The notes: a model not told the origin generated them from the letters alone. A DNA stretch of 64,000 bases from Immundisolibacter sp049322795 (GCA_049322795.1 JBMOQH010000008.1:186001-250000), one strand, 5' to 3'. Shown: positions 32,755-41,210, numbered from the stretch's first letter. A program made the numbers and translations.

Positions 32755-33318
32755 ATGAATCAGGATGAGAAGGCGGCGCAGCGTCGCGGGAGACTGGTGC
32801 TGATTGCGCTGGCGGCACTGTTTTTCGGGCCGCTGCTGTTTTCCTATGGCTATCAACGTCTGGGTTTCGTTGCGTATCCGGCGCCAAAATTGTCTGGCCT
32901 GCTGATCGAGCCGCCGGTCGAGTTGCCCGTCGCAGAACGCGCCGGGTGGCCGGACAAGCGCTGGACACTGGTGGTTGCCGGGCCGTGCGACGCGGCGTGC
33001 CTGAAGACGCTGACCGACCTGCGCCAGATCGTGCGTTCACTGCCCCGCTATCAGGACGTCATGGCCCGCGCGTACGTCCACCCATCGGGCGCGGCGTTGA
33101 ATGCCGAGCAGATACAGGAACTTGACGGCGTGCAGCCGGTAGAGGACGCCGACGGCAGGCTGCTGGCGGCGCTTTCAGGCGCGGCACCGACGGACGACAC
33201 GGCGTTCTCGATGGTGGACCCCGGCGGCTTCGCCATGCTGCGCTATCGCAAGGACTATGACGCTCGCGCCGCGCGCAAGGACATCGAGCATCTGCTGCGC
33301 CGTCTGGCGCCGAACTGA
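32755..33318 (+). CDS. Membrane-anchored, SCO/thioredoxin-like protein with CxxxC motif
   Basis: A 187-residue protein with one N-terminal transmembrane helix (LVLIALAALFFGPLLFSYGY). A periplasmic domain follows with VVAGPCDAACLKTL, a CxxxC pair spaced as in SCO copper chaperones but lacking the following Pro, and a late SMVDPGGFAMLRY strand. Genes of this type commonly sit between SURF1 and ctaA. A copper or thiol role in CuA assembly is inferred. No separate sco gene occurs in the window. Confidence 0.7.
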   Translation: MNQDEKAAQRRGRLVLIALAALFFGPLLFSYGYQRLGFVAYPAPKLSGLLIEPPVELPVAERAGWPDKRWTLVVAGPCDAACLKTLTDLRQIVRSLPRYQDVMARAYVHPSGAALNAEQIQELDGVQPVEDADGRLLAALSGAAPTDDTAFSMVDPGGFAMLRYRKDYDARAARKDIEHLLRRLAPN

Positions 33319-33330
33319 CGGAGCATTGCC

Positions 33331-34335
33331 TTGAAGCCACGCAAGACGCCGTCCAATCCGCTGCCCTGGCTGCTGTCGGTGGTGCTCGCCCTGGTCGTCG
33401 TGATCCTCGGCGCCTACACGCGCCTGTCGGATGCGGGCCTGGGCTGCCCCGACTGGCCCGGCTGTTACGGCCACGTGGGCGTGCCGGCGACCGCCGCCGC
33501 CATCGACCGTGCCAACGAGGCATTTGCCCATCGCCCTGTCGAGTCCGCCAAGGCGTGGAAGGAGATGATTCACCGCTACGCGGCGGGATTGCTGGGGCTG
33601 GCGGTGTTGGGGCTGACGGTGTCAGCCTGGCGCCGGCGAGCCGGACGCGTGCTGGCGACGGCCCTGCTTGTGCTCATCGTGTTCCAGGCGGCGCTCGGCA
33701 TGTGGACGGTCACGCTCCAGCTCAAGCCGGTCATCGTCATGGGTCACCTGCTGGGCGGCTTCAGCGTGCTGAGCCTGCTCTGGCTCGGGTATCTGAACGC
33801 CCGCTCTTTCGTGCCCGACCGCAGTGCGCCGCCGGTTACGTTGCGACGGCTGGCGCTGCTCGGCATTGCAGTGCTCGTGGTGCAGATCGCGCTCGGCGGC
33901 TGGACCAGCGCCAACTACGCCGCCCTGGCGTGCCCGACTTTCCCCACCTGCATGGGGGAGTGGTGGCCGCCGATGGACATGGCTGAGGGCTTCGTACTGT
34001 GGCGAGGTCTGGGCATCAACTACGAGTTCGGCGTGCTGGACAGTCCGGCGCGGGTGGCGGTACACATGGCGCACCGGGCCTGGGCGCTGGTGGCGTTCGC
34101 CTACATTGGATTCGTCGCCATCTACACCGCATGGCGCTGCGTGGGGCCGCTGCGGGCGGCGGCGCTGGTGCTGTTGGGCCTGCTGATCGCGCAGGTGTCG
34201 CTCGGCATCGCCAATGTGTGGCTCAGCCTGCCCTTGCCGGTGGCGGCGGCGCACAATGCCGTGGCGGCCATTCTGCTGCTGGCCCTGCTGACTCTCACCC
34301 ACACCCTGTACCGCAGTGGAAGCGCGCGTGGCTGA
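33331..34335 (+). CDS. ctaA: Haem A synthase (COX15/CtaA)
   Basis: A 334-residue membrane enzyme that oxidises the C8 methyl of haem O to make haem A. It has about eight helices. GAYTRLSDAGLGCPDWPGCYG at the first helix end, HRYAAGLLGL, MGHLLGGFSVL and AHMAHRAWALV-like His-bearing helices carry the haem ligands. TTG 33331 is used with ACGGAG 8 nt upstream. The 3' end overlaps ctaB. Confidence 0.94.
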   Translation: MKPRKTPSNPLPWLLSVVLALVVVILGAYTRLSDAGLGCPDWPGCYGHVGVPATAAAIDRANEAFAHRPVESAKAWKEMIHRYAAGLLGLAVLGLTVSAWRRRAGRVLATALLVLIVFQAALGMWTVTLQLKPVIVMGHLLGGFSVLSLLWLGYLNARSFVPDRSAPPVTLRRLALLGIAVLVVQIALGGWTSANYAALACPTFPTCMGEWWPPMDMAEGFVLWRGLGINYEFGVLDSPARVAVHMAHRAWALVAFAYIGFVAIYTAWRCVGPLRAAALVLLGLLIAQVSLGIANVWLSLPLPVAAAHNAVAAILLLALLTLTHTLYRSGSARG

Positions 34336-35233
34336 AACCCTACCGTTGGCGCCGCCGTTGCCGCTGTGGCGCGAGTACCTGGAACTGTGCAAACCACGGG
34401 TGGTGGCGCTGATCTGCTTCACCGCGGTGGTCGGCATGCTGCTTGCGGTGCCCGGCATGGTGCCGCTGAACGCCCTGATCGCCGGCAATCTCGGCATCTT
34501 TCTCGCGGCCTCGTCGGCGGCGGTCATCAATCAGGTGGTCGACGCGCGCGTCGATGCGCAGATGGACCGCACACGCAACCGCCCGCTGCCGACCGGCCGG
34601 GTCACCGCCGGGCAGGCGCTGGCGTTCGCAGCCCTGCTCGGGCTGCTGTCGATGACCTTGCTGGTGGTGTGGGTGAACACGCTGACGGCGGTGCTGACGT
34701 TCGCGTCGCTGATCGGCTACGCCGTCATCTACACCGCGTATCTCAAACGCGCCACGCCGCAGAACATCGTGATCGGCGGCGCGGCCGGCGCGGCGCCGCC
34801 GGTACTGGGCTGGACGGCCGTCACCGGTACGGTGGAGCCGTTTGCGCTGCTGCTGTTCCTCATCATCTTCGTGTGGACGCCACCGCATTTCTGGGCGCTG
34901 GCGATCCGCCGTCACGAGGAGTACGCCCGGGTCAACATCCCCATGCTGCCGGTGACGCATGGCTTGCCGTACACGCGTCTCAACGTGCTGCTGTACTCGG
35001 CGCTACTGCTGGCGGTGAGCCTGCTGCCGTTCGCCACCCGCCTGGCGGGCTGGCCATACGCGCTGGCCGCATTGCTGCTCGGCGGGCGCTTCCTGCAGTG
35101 GGCGGTGCGTCTTTACCGGAGCCAGGATGGCGCGGTGGCGTCGGCCACCTTCCGGTACTCGATCATCTACCTGATGGGGCTATTCGCTGCCCTGCTGATC
35201 GACCACTACCTGCCCGGAACGGGTCTGTTCTGA
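34316..35233 (+). CDS. ctaB: Protoheme IX farnesyltransferase (haem O synthase)
   Basis: A 305-residue UbiA-type prenyltransferase making haem O for CtaA. The first Asp-rich motif reads NQVVDARVDAQMDRTRNRPLPTG and the second lies in the loop near YTAYLKRATPQNIVIGG. WTPPHFWALAIRRHEEYARVNIPMLP is diagnostic. It has nine predicted helices. GTG 34316 or GTG 34328 may be the start; both overlap ctaA. The 3' end overlaps the convergent DUF2970 gene by 54 bp. Confidence 0.94.
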   Translation: MEARVAETLPLAPPLPLWREYLELCKPRVVALICFTAVVGMLLAVPGMVPLNALIAGNLGIFLAASSAAVINQVVDARVDAQMDRTRNRPLPTGRVTAGQALAFAALLGLLSMTLLVVWVNTLTAVLTFASLIGYAVIYTAYLKRATPQNIVIGGAAGAAPPVLGWTAVTGTVEPFALLLFLIIFVWTPPHFWALAIRRHEEYARVNIPMLPVTHGLPYTRLNVLLYSALLLAVSLLPFATRLAGWPYALAALLLGGRFLQWAVRLYRSQDGAVASATFRYSIIYLMGLFAALLIDHYLPGTGLF

Positions 35234-35449
35234 AGCACTGCCGGTCGGGCGGTCGCCGAGCGCCAGCTTGACCACTCCGACCAGCGCCAGCACCAGCAGG
35301 GCCGTCAGAACGATGCCGGCGATGATGATGTGCACGGGGTTGGAGCGGGTGCTGCGCTCGTAATTGGCACGGTCGCGCACGCCCAGAAACGCCCAAGCCA
35401 TTTCCCGCAGTACGCCCAGAAACCCGAATCGATTGCGGGTCGTGCTCAC
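35180..35449 (-). CDS. DUF2970 small membrane protein
   Basis: An 89-residue protein with GVLREMAWAFLGVRDRANYERS, the DUF2970 signature, followed by one transmembrane helix (HIIIAGIVLTALLVLALVGVV). DUF2970 genes usually lie inside cytochrome oxidase clusters. Here the gene is downstream of rpoH, sharing a 4-bp GTGA overlap with it, and runs antisense into the end of ctaB. Function unknown. Confidence 0.72.
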   Translation of the reverse strand: MSTTRNRFGFLGVLREMAWAFLGVRDRANYERSTRSNPVHIIIAGIVLTALLVLALVGVVKLALGDRPTGSASEQTRSGQVVVDQQGSE

Positions 35450-36306
35450 GCGGCGTCGGCCTGCAGGTGCCGCGCCAGCCGGCCAAGCGCCTGGCTTTCG
35501 AGCTGGCGGATGCGCTCCGCGGATACGCCGTACTTCTCGCCAAGCTCTTTGAGGCCGGTCTTTTCCTCGGCCAGCCAGCGCTGTTCCAGGATGTCCCGGC
35601 TGCGCGCGTCGAGCGTCGCCAAACCATCCCGCAGCGCCTGCAGGCGATGGCCCGCCCACTGTTCTTCCTCGAGCTCCTGCGACGGATCCGGGCGCGTGTC
35701 GGCGATGCTCAGCGCCGGCGCCGGCAGGTCGTCGTCGCTGGCATCGGTGGCGGCATCGAAGGACACCGGCCGCTCGCTCAGTCGTGCGTCCATGTCGAGC
35801 ACGTCCTGCGGGCGCACGTCGAGCTCGGCGGCGATCTGCGCCGCCTGCGCGTCGCTCAGATGCCCCAGGCGCTGCTTGTGCTGGCGCAGATTGAAGAACA
35901 GCTTGCGCTGCGCCTTGGTGGTGGCGATCTTGACGATGCTCCAGTTGCGCAGCACGTATTCGTGAATCTCGGCGCGGATCCAGTGCACCGCGAACGACAC
36001 CAGGCGAATGCCGCGCCGCGGATTGAAGCGCCGCACTGCCTTCATCAGGCCGATGGCGCCTTCCTGGATGAGGTCGGCCTGCGGCAGGCCATAGCCGTTG
36101 TAGCCGCGCGCGATGTGGATCACGTAGCGCAGGTGGGAACTGACCAGCTCCCGCGCCGCGTCGAGGTCGCCGTTGTCCTGCAGGCGGACGGCCAACGCGT
36201 GCTCTTCGTCCGCCGAAAGGTACGGCGCCTGCTGGGCGGCGCGGATCAATTGGTTCAGGTTGCCGACGGCGTGCAGTTGCAGCGGCAGGGTCAGGGCGGT
36301 GGACAT
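35446..36306 (-). CDS. rpoH: RNA polymerase sigma factor RpoH (sigma32)
   Basis: A 286-residue heat-shock sigma factor. Region 2 includes LVSSHLRYVIHIARGYNGYGLPQADLIQEG and AIGLMKAVRRFNP, then VSFAVHWIRAEIHEYVLRNW. The RpoH-specific QRKLFFNLRQ box follows, and region 4 ends with GVSAERIRQLESQALGRLARHL. ATG 36306 is preceded by GAGGGAGG at 8 nt, which fixes the start although the frame is open 14 codons upstream. A perfect CIRCE element lies 30 bp upstream. Confidence 0.95.
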   Translation of the reverse strand: MSTALTLPLQLHAVGNLNQLIRAAQQAPYLSADEEHALAVRLQDNGDLDAARELVSSHLRYVIHIARGYNGYGLPQADLIQEGAIGLMKAVRRFNPRRGIRLVSFAVHWIRAEIHEYVLRNWSIVKIATTKAQRKLFFNLRQHKQRLGHLSDAQAAQIAAELDVRPQDVLDMDARLSERPVSFDAATDASDDDLPAPALSIADTRPDPSQELEEEQWAGHRLQALRDGLATLDARSRDILEQRWLAEEKTGLKELGEKYGVSAERIRQLESQALGRLARHLQADAA

Positions 36307-36335
36307 GATGCCTCCCTCGAAACGGTCGGAAAATG

Positions 36336-36362
36336 TTAGCACTCGCATCCTTTGAGTGCTAA
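36336..36362. promoter_or_regulatory. CIRCE element (HrcA operator) upstream of rpoH
   Basis: TTAGCACTC (36336-36344), 9 nt, GAGTGCTAA (36354-36362): a perfect match to the CIRCE consensus TTAGCACTC-N9-GAGTGCTAA bound by the heat-shock repressor HrcA. It lies 30 bp before the rpoH start codon. hrcA itself is not in the window. Confidence 0.92.
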
Positions 36363-36420
36363 ATCGGCCTTCAGTTTCACCCCGTGTCCGAAAACATTGC
36401 GCATGGTGGAAGCGGGCAAA

Positions 36421-36437
36421 CGCTGAATCAGTCAGCG
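36421..36437 (-). terminator. Weak intrinsic terminator candidate after the cNMP/rhodanese gene
   Basis: On the minus strand CGCTGA-CTGAT-TCAGCG forms a 6-bp hairpin followed by TTTG. It lies between the end of the cNMP/rhodanese gene and the rpoH control region. The T-run is short. Confidence 0.35.
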
Positions 36438-36501
36438 CCGGTCGGTCGGGTCTGGGTGCCGCCGTGAATCACGGGCGTGGACCGACCATTCCTGCCGGGC
36501 G

Positions 36502-37584
36502 TCAGCCGTTCCCCGGCAATTCTGCGGGCGCATAGGCGGCGCCGATGTGGCGAAAGTGGCTGTCGAGCGCGCTGGCGGTGAAGCCGAGTTGCGTCAGGGT
36601 GTGCGCCGCGGCCACCGCCCGCCGACCGCTGTTGCAGTAACAGACGTAATGGCCGCTCGGGTCCAGCCGGTGCGCGTGCAGGCGCAGTTCGTGCAGCGGC
36701 AGGTTGTAGGCGCCCGGCAGGTGGGCGTTCTGCCATTCGCCGCGTTGACGCACGTCCAGCCAGTGGCCGCCGTTGCTGATGATCTCGATGGCGGCGGAGC
36801 CCCCGACCAGCAGGTCTGGCGTCGGCTGTTGCAGGTGCTCGAAGTCGTGCCGGTACAGCCGCATCAACATGCCGTCGGAGATCATGCTGATCGTGGCCAC
36901 GCTGTGCGGGTCGCCGCCCAGCGCCTCGGCGCCGAAGCAGTCCCCTTCGCTCAGCTGGCCGAGCTCGATCGACTCACCCTCGTCGGCGGGCGCTTCACGC
37001 GACACCAGCGCGGCACCGCTGTCGACGATGTAGAACGCATCCGCGGCTTCATTCTGGTGCGTGATGACCTGGCGCTCCTGCGCGGCAAACGGCACAAACG
37101 CCTGCATCAATTCCTCGATGCGCGCCGGTGGCGTGCCGCGCAGGGCGGGGAAAAAACTGTACCGCCAGCGGCGGGGAATGCCCCGCCGGAAGAACGCGTT
37201 GTCACGCTCCGCGCTGCGCCGCTCGATGACCGCCAGCTGATCCCAGGTGGCGATCAGGTCGACGAGATCGAACGGCAGGTACGCCAGCACCACGTCGGTG
37301 TAGGCCGCCACCGAGCGGAAACGGCCGTCGTTTAGCGCGTAGTGGGCGCTCGGCGAGCCGGCTTCGATGATCGCAGCAACGCCGGCATGGGTGACGGCGG
37401 TAGCCTCCCCGGCCAGCAGGTACAGCGCGTGGTCGAGGGTTTCGTCGTAGGAGTCGAAGATCGTGCTGCGGTCGGCCGGCTCATCGATACGCGCCGCGGC
37501 CGCCAGTTCGATCAGCTGTGCCCGGGGAAACGTCGACAGCGGCAGAAACTGCCGGAGTTGGCTGAAGTGCATCCCGCCTGACAC
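36502..37584 (-). CDS. Cyclic-nucleotide-binding-like and rhodanese domain protein
   Basis: A 360-residue cytosolic protein. One cNMP-binding-like beta-roll spans roughly residues 10-120. A second at about 165-260 contains ADAFYIVDSGAALVSR and GDCFGAEALGGDPHSVATI, where the phosphate-binding Arg of true cAMP sites is missing. A rhodanese domain follows (WLDVRQRGEWQNAHLPGAYNLPL) with an intact active loop CNSGRRA. It may transfer sulfur or sense a ligand; the ligand is unknown. GTG 37584 has a GGGAGC site upstream. A TGTGAC/GTCACA dyad lies 20 bp before it. Confidence 0.82.
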   Translation of the reverse strand: MSGGMHFSQLRQFLPLSTFPRAQLIELAAAARIDEPADRSTIFDSYDETLDHALYLLAGEATAVTHAGVAAIIEAGSPSAHYALNDGRFRSVAAYTDVVLAYLPFDLVDLIATWDQLAVIERRSAERDNAFFRRGIPRRWRYSFFPALRGTPPARIEELMQAFVPFAAQERQVITHQNEAADAFYIVDSGAALVSREAPADEGESIELGQLSEGDCFGAEALGGDPHSVATISMISDGMLMRLYRHDFEHLQQPTPDLLVGGSAAIEIISNGGHWLDVRQRGEWQNAHLPGAYNLPLHELRLHAHRLDPSGHYVCYCNSGRRAVAAAHTLTQLGFTASALDSHFRHIGAAYAPAELPGNG

Positions 37585-37603
37585 GCGTGCCGAGCTCCCA
37601 AAA

Positions 37604-37625
37604 TGTGACCTTGTGCATTGTCACA
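37604..37625. promoter_or_regulatory. Operator-like dyad TGTGAC-N10-GTCACA
   Basis: TGTGAC (37604-37609) and GTCACA (37620-37625) form a perfect 6-bp inverted pair with 10 nt between. The half-sites resemble CRP/FNR-family targets (TGTGA), but the spacing is longer than the usual CRP site. It sits between rpiA and the start of the cNMP/rhodanese gene. Confidence 0.35.
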
Positions 37626-37652
37626 CGGTGGGCCGGCGTGTAGCGGCTTCTG

Positions 37653-38309
37653 TCAGAGGCGCCGGACGCCGTTGCCACCGCCCAGCAGCAGCACGTCGGC
37701 GCCGCGGGCCGCGAAAAGGCCATTGGTGACCACGCCGGCGATGTTGTTCAGGCTCTGCTCGAGCTTGATCGGTTCGAGGATGTCGAAGCCGTGCACGTCC
37801 AGGATGATGTTGCCGTTGTCGGTGACGAAATCCTTGCGGTATGCGGGCTTGCCGCCGAGCGCGATGATTTCCCGCGCCACGTAGCTGCGGGCCATCGGGA
37901 TCACTTCCACCGGCAGCGGGAAGGCGCCCAGGCGGCGCACCAGCTTGGATTCGTCGGCAATGCAGACGAACTGCCGGCTGGCCGCGGCGATGATCTTCTC
38001 GCGCGTCAGCGCGCCGCCGCCGCCCTTGATGAGCTGGCGATGCTCGGTGGCCTCGTCGGCGCCGTCGATGTACAGCGGCAGCGTGCCGACGTTGTTGAGA
38101 TCGAGCACTTCGATGCCGGCCGCCTTGAGGCGCTCGGCGGACGCCACCGAGCTCGCCACCGCGCCCTTGATGCGTTCGCGGATACCTGCCAGACAGTCGA
38201 TGAAGTGATTGGCGGTCGAGCCCGTGCCGATGCCGATCACCTCGCCTTCCGGCACGAATTCGAGCGCCGCCTGGGCGGCGCGGCGCTTGGCGAGATCCTG
38301 GTCGCTCAT
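37653..38309 (-). CDS. rpiA: Ribose-5-phosphate isomerase A
   Basis: A 218-residue enzyme interconverting ribose-5-P and ribulose-5-P. GIGTGSTANHFID at about residue 26, YIDGADEATEHRQLIKGGGGALTREKIIA with the catalytic Asp and Lys, and DNGNIILDVHGF are all present. Length is standard. ATG 38309 lies 7 bp after the stop of the upstream lipoprotein gene, suggesting cotranscription. Confidence 0.95.
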   Translation of the reverse strand: MSDQDLAKRRAAQAALEFVPEGEVIGIGTGSTANHFIDCLAGIRERIKGAVASSVASAERLKAAGIEVLDLNNVGTLPLYIDGADEATEHRQLIKGGGGALTREKIIAAASRQFVCIADESKLVRRLGAFPLPVEVIPMARSYVAREIIALGGKPAYRKDFVTDNGNIILDVHGFDILEPIKLEQSLNNIAGVVTNGLFAARGADVLLLGGGNGVRRL

Positions 38310-38316
38310 GTCGGCC

Positions 38317-38790
38317 TCAGGGCGATACCCGGTAAGTGCCATTGTGTTGGATGACCCGCACGCGCTGGCCAACCTGGAACTGCTGCTCGCTTTGTTCCTG
38401 CACGATGGCCATGACGTTGCCGTTTTCGAGCCGGACGGTGAGTTCGAGGCCGTCGGCCTTGGTCAGTGCTTGTTCGGCGGCGTTGCCGGCAAGGCCGCCG
38501 CCGACCGCGCCGGCAACCACTGCCGCCTTCTGCCCGGTGCCGCCGCCGACCGTGCTGCCCACCAGCCCGCCCAGCACCGCCCCGGTGGCCGCGCCGATGT
38601 AAGAGCGCGTGCCCTCGATCTGCACCGCCTGCACGGCCTCGACGGTGCCGAACTTCACCACCTGGGCCTGGCGGGCCTCGCTGCGCGAGTAGACGTTGCC
38701 GGCCGTGCTGGAAGCGCAACCGGTGAGGGCCGGGCCGGCGATGGCCAGCGACAGGGCGATGAGCAGGGAGCGGCCGGAGGGTGCGTGCAT
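38317..38790 (-). CDS. Glycine-zipper 2TM outer-membrane lipoprotein (SlyB/Pcp-like)
   Basis: A 157-residue lipoprotein. The signal peptide ends in lipobox LTGC (Cys25), followed by Ala-Ser, which favours outer-membrane sorting. A glycine-zipper hairpin (GAATGAVLGGLVGSTVGGG ... AGAVGGGLAGNAAE) spans about residues 66-105. A beta-rich tail (LTVRLENGNVMAIVQ) ends the protein. SlyB-type proteins stabilise the outer membrane under stress. Function here is inferred. Confidence 0.85.
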   Translation of the reverse strand: MHAPSGRSLLIALSLAIAGPALTGCASSTAGNVYSRSEARQAQVVKFGTVEAVQAVQIEGTRSYIGAATGAVLGGLVGSTVGGGTGQKAAVVAGAVGGGLAGNAAEQALTKADGLELTVRLENGNVMAIVQEQSEQQFQVGQRVRVIQHNGTYRVSP

Positions 38791-38871
38791 GGGGGTCGTC
38801 GAGGTGGGAAGTTGCGTACTGAGACCGTCCGACGGTCGTTGCGGTTCCGGCGGTCGCGGGGCGCGCATTCT

Positions 38872-38896
38872 AAACGCCGGCGGGCATCTCGCCGGC
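38872..38896 (-). terminator. Intrinsic terminator candidate after cobS
   Basis: On the minus strand GCCGGCG-AGATGCC-CGCCGGC forms a 7-bp GC-rich stem followed by GTTTA, starting 2 bp after the cobS stop codon. The T-run is short. Confidence 0.4.
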
Positions 38897-38897
38897 T

Positions 38898-39641
38898 TCA
38901 CGCATCGGTTGGCGCGGCCAAGGCCAGCAGCACCGCCACCTCGCCCAGCTCCACGGTGGCGCCGTAGACATCGCCAGTGGCGCCGCCCAGCCGGCGCCGG
39001 GCGGCGAGGCCGATGAGTGCCCCGAGCAGCACCGTTATCGGCAAGGCACGCGGCGCGGTGAACAGCGCCACCACCGCCACGAGGCCAACCACCAGCCATG
39101 CGGTGTGGCGGGGCAGGCCGGCGGTGATGGTTTCGGCGCTGCCGCCGGGGCTGACGTAGGGCAGGGCGCACATCAGCGCCAGCACCGCGCCGCGCGCCAG
39201 CACCGGGGCCAGCAGCAGCGGCACCAGCGAGCCGTGTTCGAGCACCGCCGCGAGGCTGGCGAACTTGCCGATCAGGACCAGCGTCACCGCCGCCACCGCC
39301 GCGGTGCCGACGTGCGGGTCCTTCAGAATGGCGCGCCGGCGCGCGGCGTCGGCATGGCCGCCGAGCAGCGCATCGGCACAATCGGCCAAGCCGTCCAGAT
39401 GCAGCGCGCCGGTCAGCGCGACCCAAAGCGCCAGCACGATGGCCGCGGCCGCGAGCGGCGGCAGGTCGAACAGCGCCCAGCAGGCGGCGATCAGCAGCAC
39501 GCCGAGCAGCAGTCCGACCAGCGGATAGGTGAGCGGCGAGCGGCTGAGGTCATCCGGTTCGGGCGCTGGCGCTGTCGGCAGCGGCAGCGTCGTCATCAGC
39601 GCCAGTGCCAGGCGCAGCGGGCGCCAGAGGGTGCCGATCAT
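38898..39641 (-). CDS. cobS: Adenosylcobinamide-GDP ribazoletransferase (cobalamin synthase)
   Basis: A 247-residue membrane enzyme joining alpha-ribazole to adenosylcobinamide-GDP. It has several helices with the conserved cytosolic motif LHLDGLADCADALLGG near residue 75 and RAILKDPHVGTAAV just after. A late GGATGDVYGAT motif completes the family pattern. ATG 39641 overlaps the cobT stop by 4 bp. Last gene in cobQ-U-T-S. Confidence 0.93.
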   Translation of the reverse strand: MIGTLWRPLRLALALMTTLPLPTAPAPEPDDLSRSPLTYPLVGLLLGVLLIAACWALFDLPPLAAAAIVLALWVALTGALHLDGLADCADALLGGHADAARRRAILKDPHVGTAAVAAVTLVLIGKFASLAAVLEHGSLVPLLLAPVLARGAVLALMCALPYVSPGGSAETITAGLPRHTAWLVVGLVAVVALFTAPRALPITVLLGALIGLAARRRLGGATGDVYGATVELGEVAVLLALAAPTDA

Positions 39642-40693
39642 GCCGTGCTCCCGGCCACGCCGGCCTGGTCGAACGTCGCCATGCCATTGTGCAGCGCGCA
39701 GGCCAGGCGCAGCAGCGGCAGCGCGGTCATCGCGCCGCTGCCTTCGCCCAGGCGCAGGTCGAGCGCCAGCAGCGGGTCGGCATCCAGCGCGGCGAGCAGA
39801 CGGGCGTGGCCGGGTTCGGCCGAGCGGTGGGCGAACAGCAGCCAGTCGCGCACCGCCGGCTGGATGCGGCAGGCGGCGAGAACCGCGGCCGTCACGATGA
39901 AGCCGTCCACCAGCAGCGGCAGGCCGGCCTGGGCGCAGGCGATGGCGGCGCCGGTGAGCGCGGCGATCTCGAAGCCGCCGAGCCGGCGCAACGTGTCGAG
40001 CGGGCCGTCCATGTGCGGCCCGTGCAGGGCCAGCGCGCGTTCGATCACGGCTGCCTTGTGCGCCACACCGGCGGCGTCGAGCCCGGTGCCGGGGCCGGTG
40101 AGATGCGTGGGCGGATCGCCGAGCAGGGCGCAGGCCAGCGCCGCCGCCGCCGTGGTGTTGGCGATGCCCATCTCGCCGCCGATGAACAGCTGTGCGCCGG
40201 CCTGCACCGCGCGCTGCACCGCCGCCCGGCCGGCGTCGAGCGCCGCGGCGAGCTGCGCGTCGGTCATGGCCGGCCCGGTGGTGAAGTCCGCCGTCATCGG
40301 CGCGATGCGGGCGTCGATCACGTTGGCGAGCGGTCCCGGATCGACCGCCGTGCCGAGATTGACGACCTCGAGCATGGCACCCTGCGCGCGGGCCAGCACG
40401 CTCACCGCCGCGCCGCCAGCCACGAAGTTGCCGAGCATCTGCGCCGTCACCGCCTGCGGAAAGGCCGACACGCCCTGCGCGGCGACGCCGTGATCGCCCG
40501 CGAACACGCACACGTGCACGCGCTCGATGGCCGGATGGTCCGTCCCTTGCAGCTTGGCCAGCCGCACGGCGAGCGCCTCCAGCCGGCCGAGCGAGCCCGG
40601 TGGCTTGGTGAGCTGAGTCTGTCTTGCGGCGGCGCGCACGGCGGCGGCGGCGTCCGGAATGGCGCAGGGCAAAGCGAGCCAGGCGGGCGTCAC
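39638..40693 (-). CDS. cobT: Nicotinate-nucleotide:dimethylbenzimidazole phosphoribosyltransferase
   Basis: A 351-residue enzyme that activates the lower ligand of cobalamin. KPPGSLGRLEALAVRLA near residue 33, VFAGDHGVAAQGVSAFPQAVTAQM and GGEMGIANTTAAAAL are conserved. HRSAEPGH and LGEGSGAM near the C-terminus include the catalytic Glu. GTG 40693 is used; its first 4 bp overlap the cobU stop. Confidence 0.94.
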   Translation of the reverse strand: MTPAWLALPCAIPDAAAAVRAAARQTQLTKPPGSLGRLEALAVRLAKLQGTDHPAIERVHVCVFAGDHGVAAQGVSAFPQAVTAQMLGNFVAGGAAVSVLARAQGAMLEVVNLGTAVDPGPLANVIDARIAPMTADFTTGPAMTDAQLAAALDAGRAAVQRAVQAGAQLFIGGEMGIANTTAAAALACALLGDPPTHLTGPGTGLDAAGVAHKAAVIERALALHGPHMDGPLDTLRRLGGFEIAALTGAAIACAQAGLPLLVDGFIVTAAVLAACRIQPAVRDWLLFAHRSAEPGHARLLAALDADPLLALDLRLGEGSGAMTALPLLRLACALHNGMATFDQAGVAGSTA

Positions 40694-41210
40694 GGCAGCT
40701 CCCCTTTGAGCGCCAGCGGCAGTCCGGCGACAGTCAGCAGCACCCGCTCGCAGCGCGCGGCGATGTCCTGGTGCAGGCGGCCGGCGGCGTCGCAGTAGCG
40801 GCGCGTGAGCTCGCCGAGCGGCACGATGCCCATGCCGGTCTCGTTGCCGACCAGAATCAGCTCGCCGGGCGCCGTGTCGAGTACCGACAGCAGCGCCGCC
40901 TGCTCGCGGTCGAGCGCCGCCGGATCGTCCGCGACCAGCAGGTTGGTCAGCCACAGCGTGAGGCATTCGACCAGCACGCAGCCTTCGCTGCGGGCGTGGG
41001 CCGCGACCGCCGCGGCGAGTGCGATCGGCTCCTCGACCAGCGTCCAGCCGGGCGGGCGGCGTGTCTGGTGGGCGGCGATGCGCGCCGCCATCTCGGCATC
41101 GTCGCGCGCGCTGGCGGTGGCGATGTAGGTGACCGGCCGGCCGGCGGTCATGGCGAGGCGCTCGGCAAGGCGGCTCTTGCCCGAGCGCACGCCGCCGAGG
41201 ATCAGCGTTT

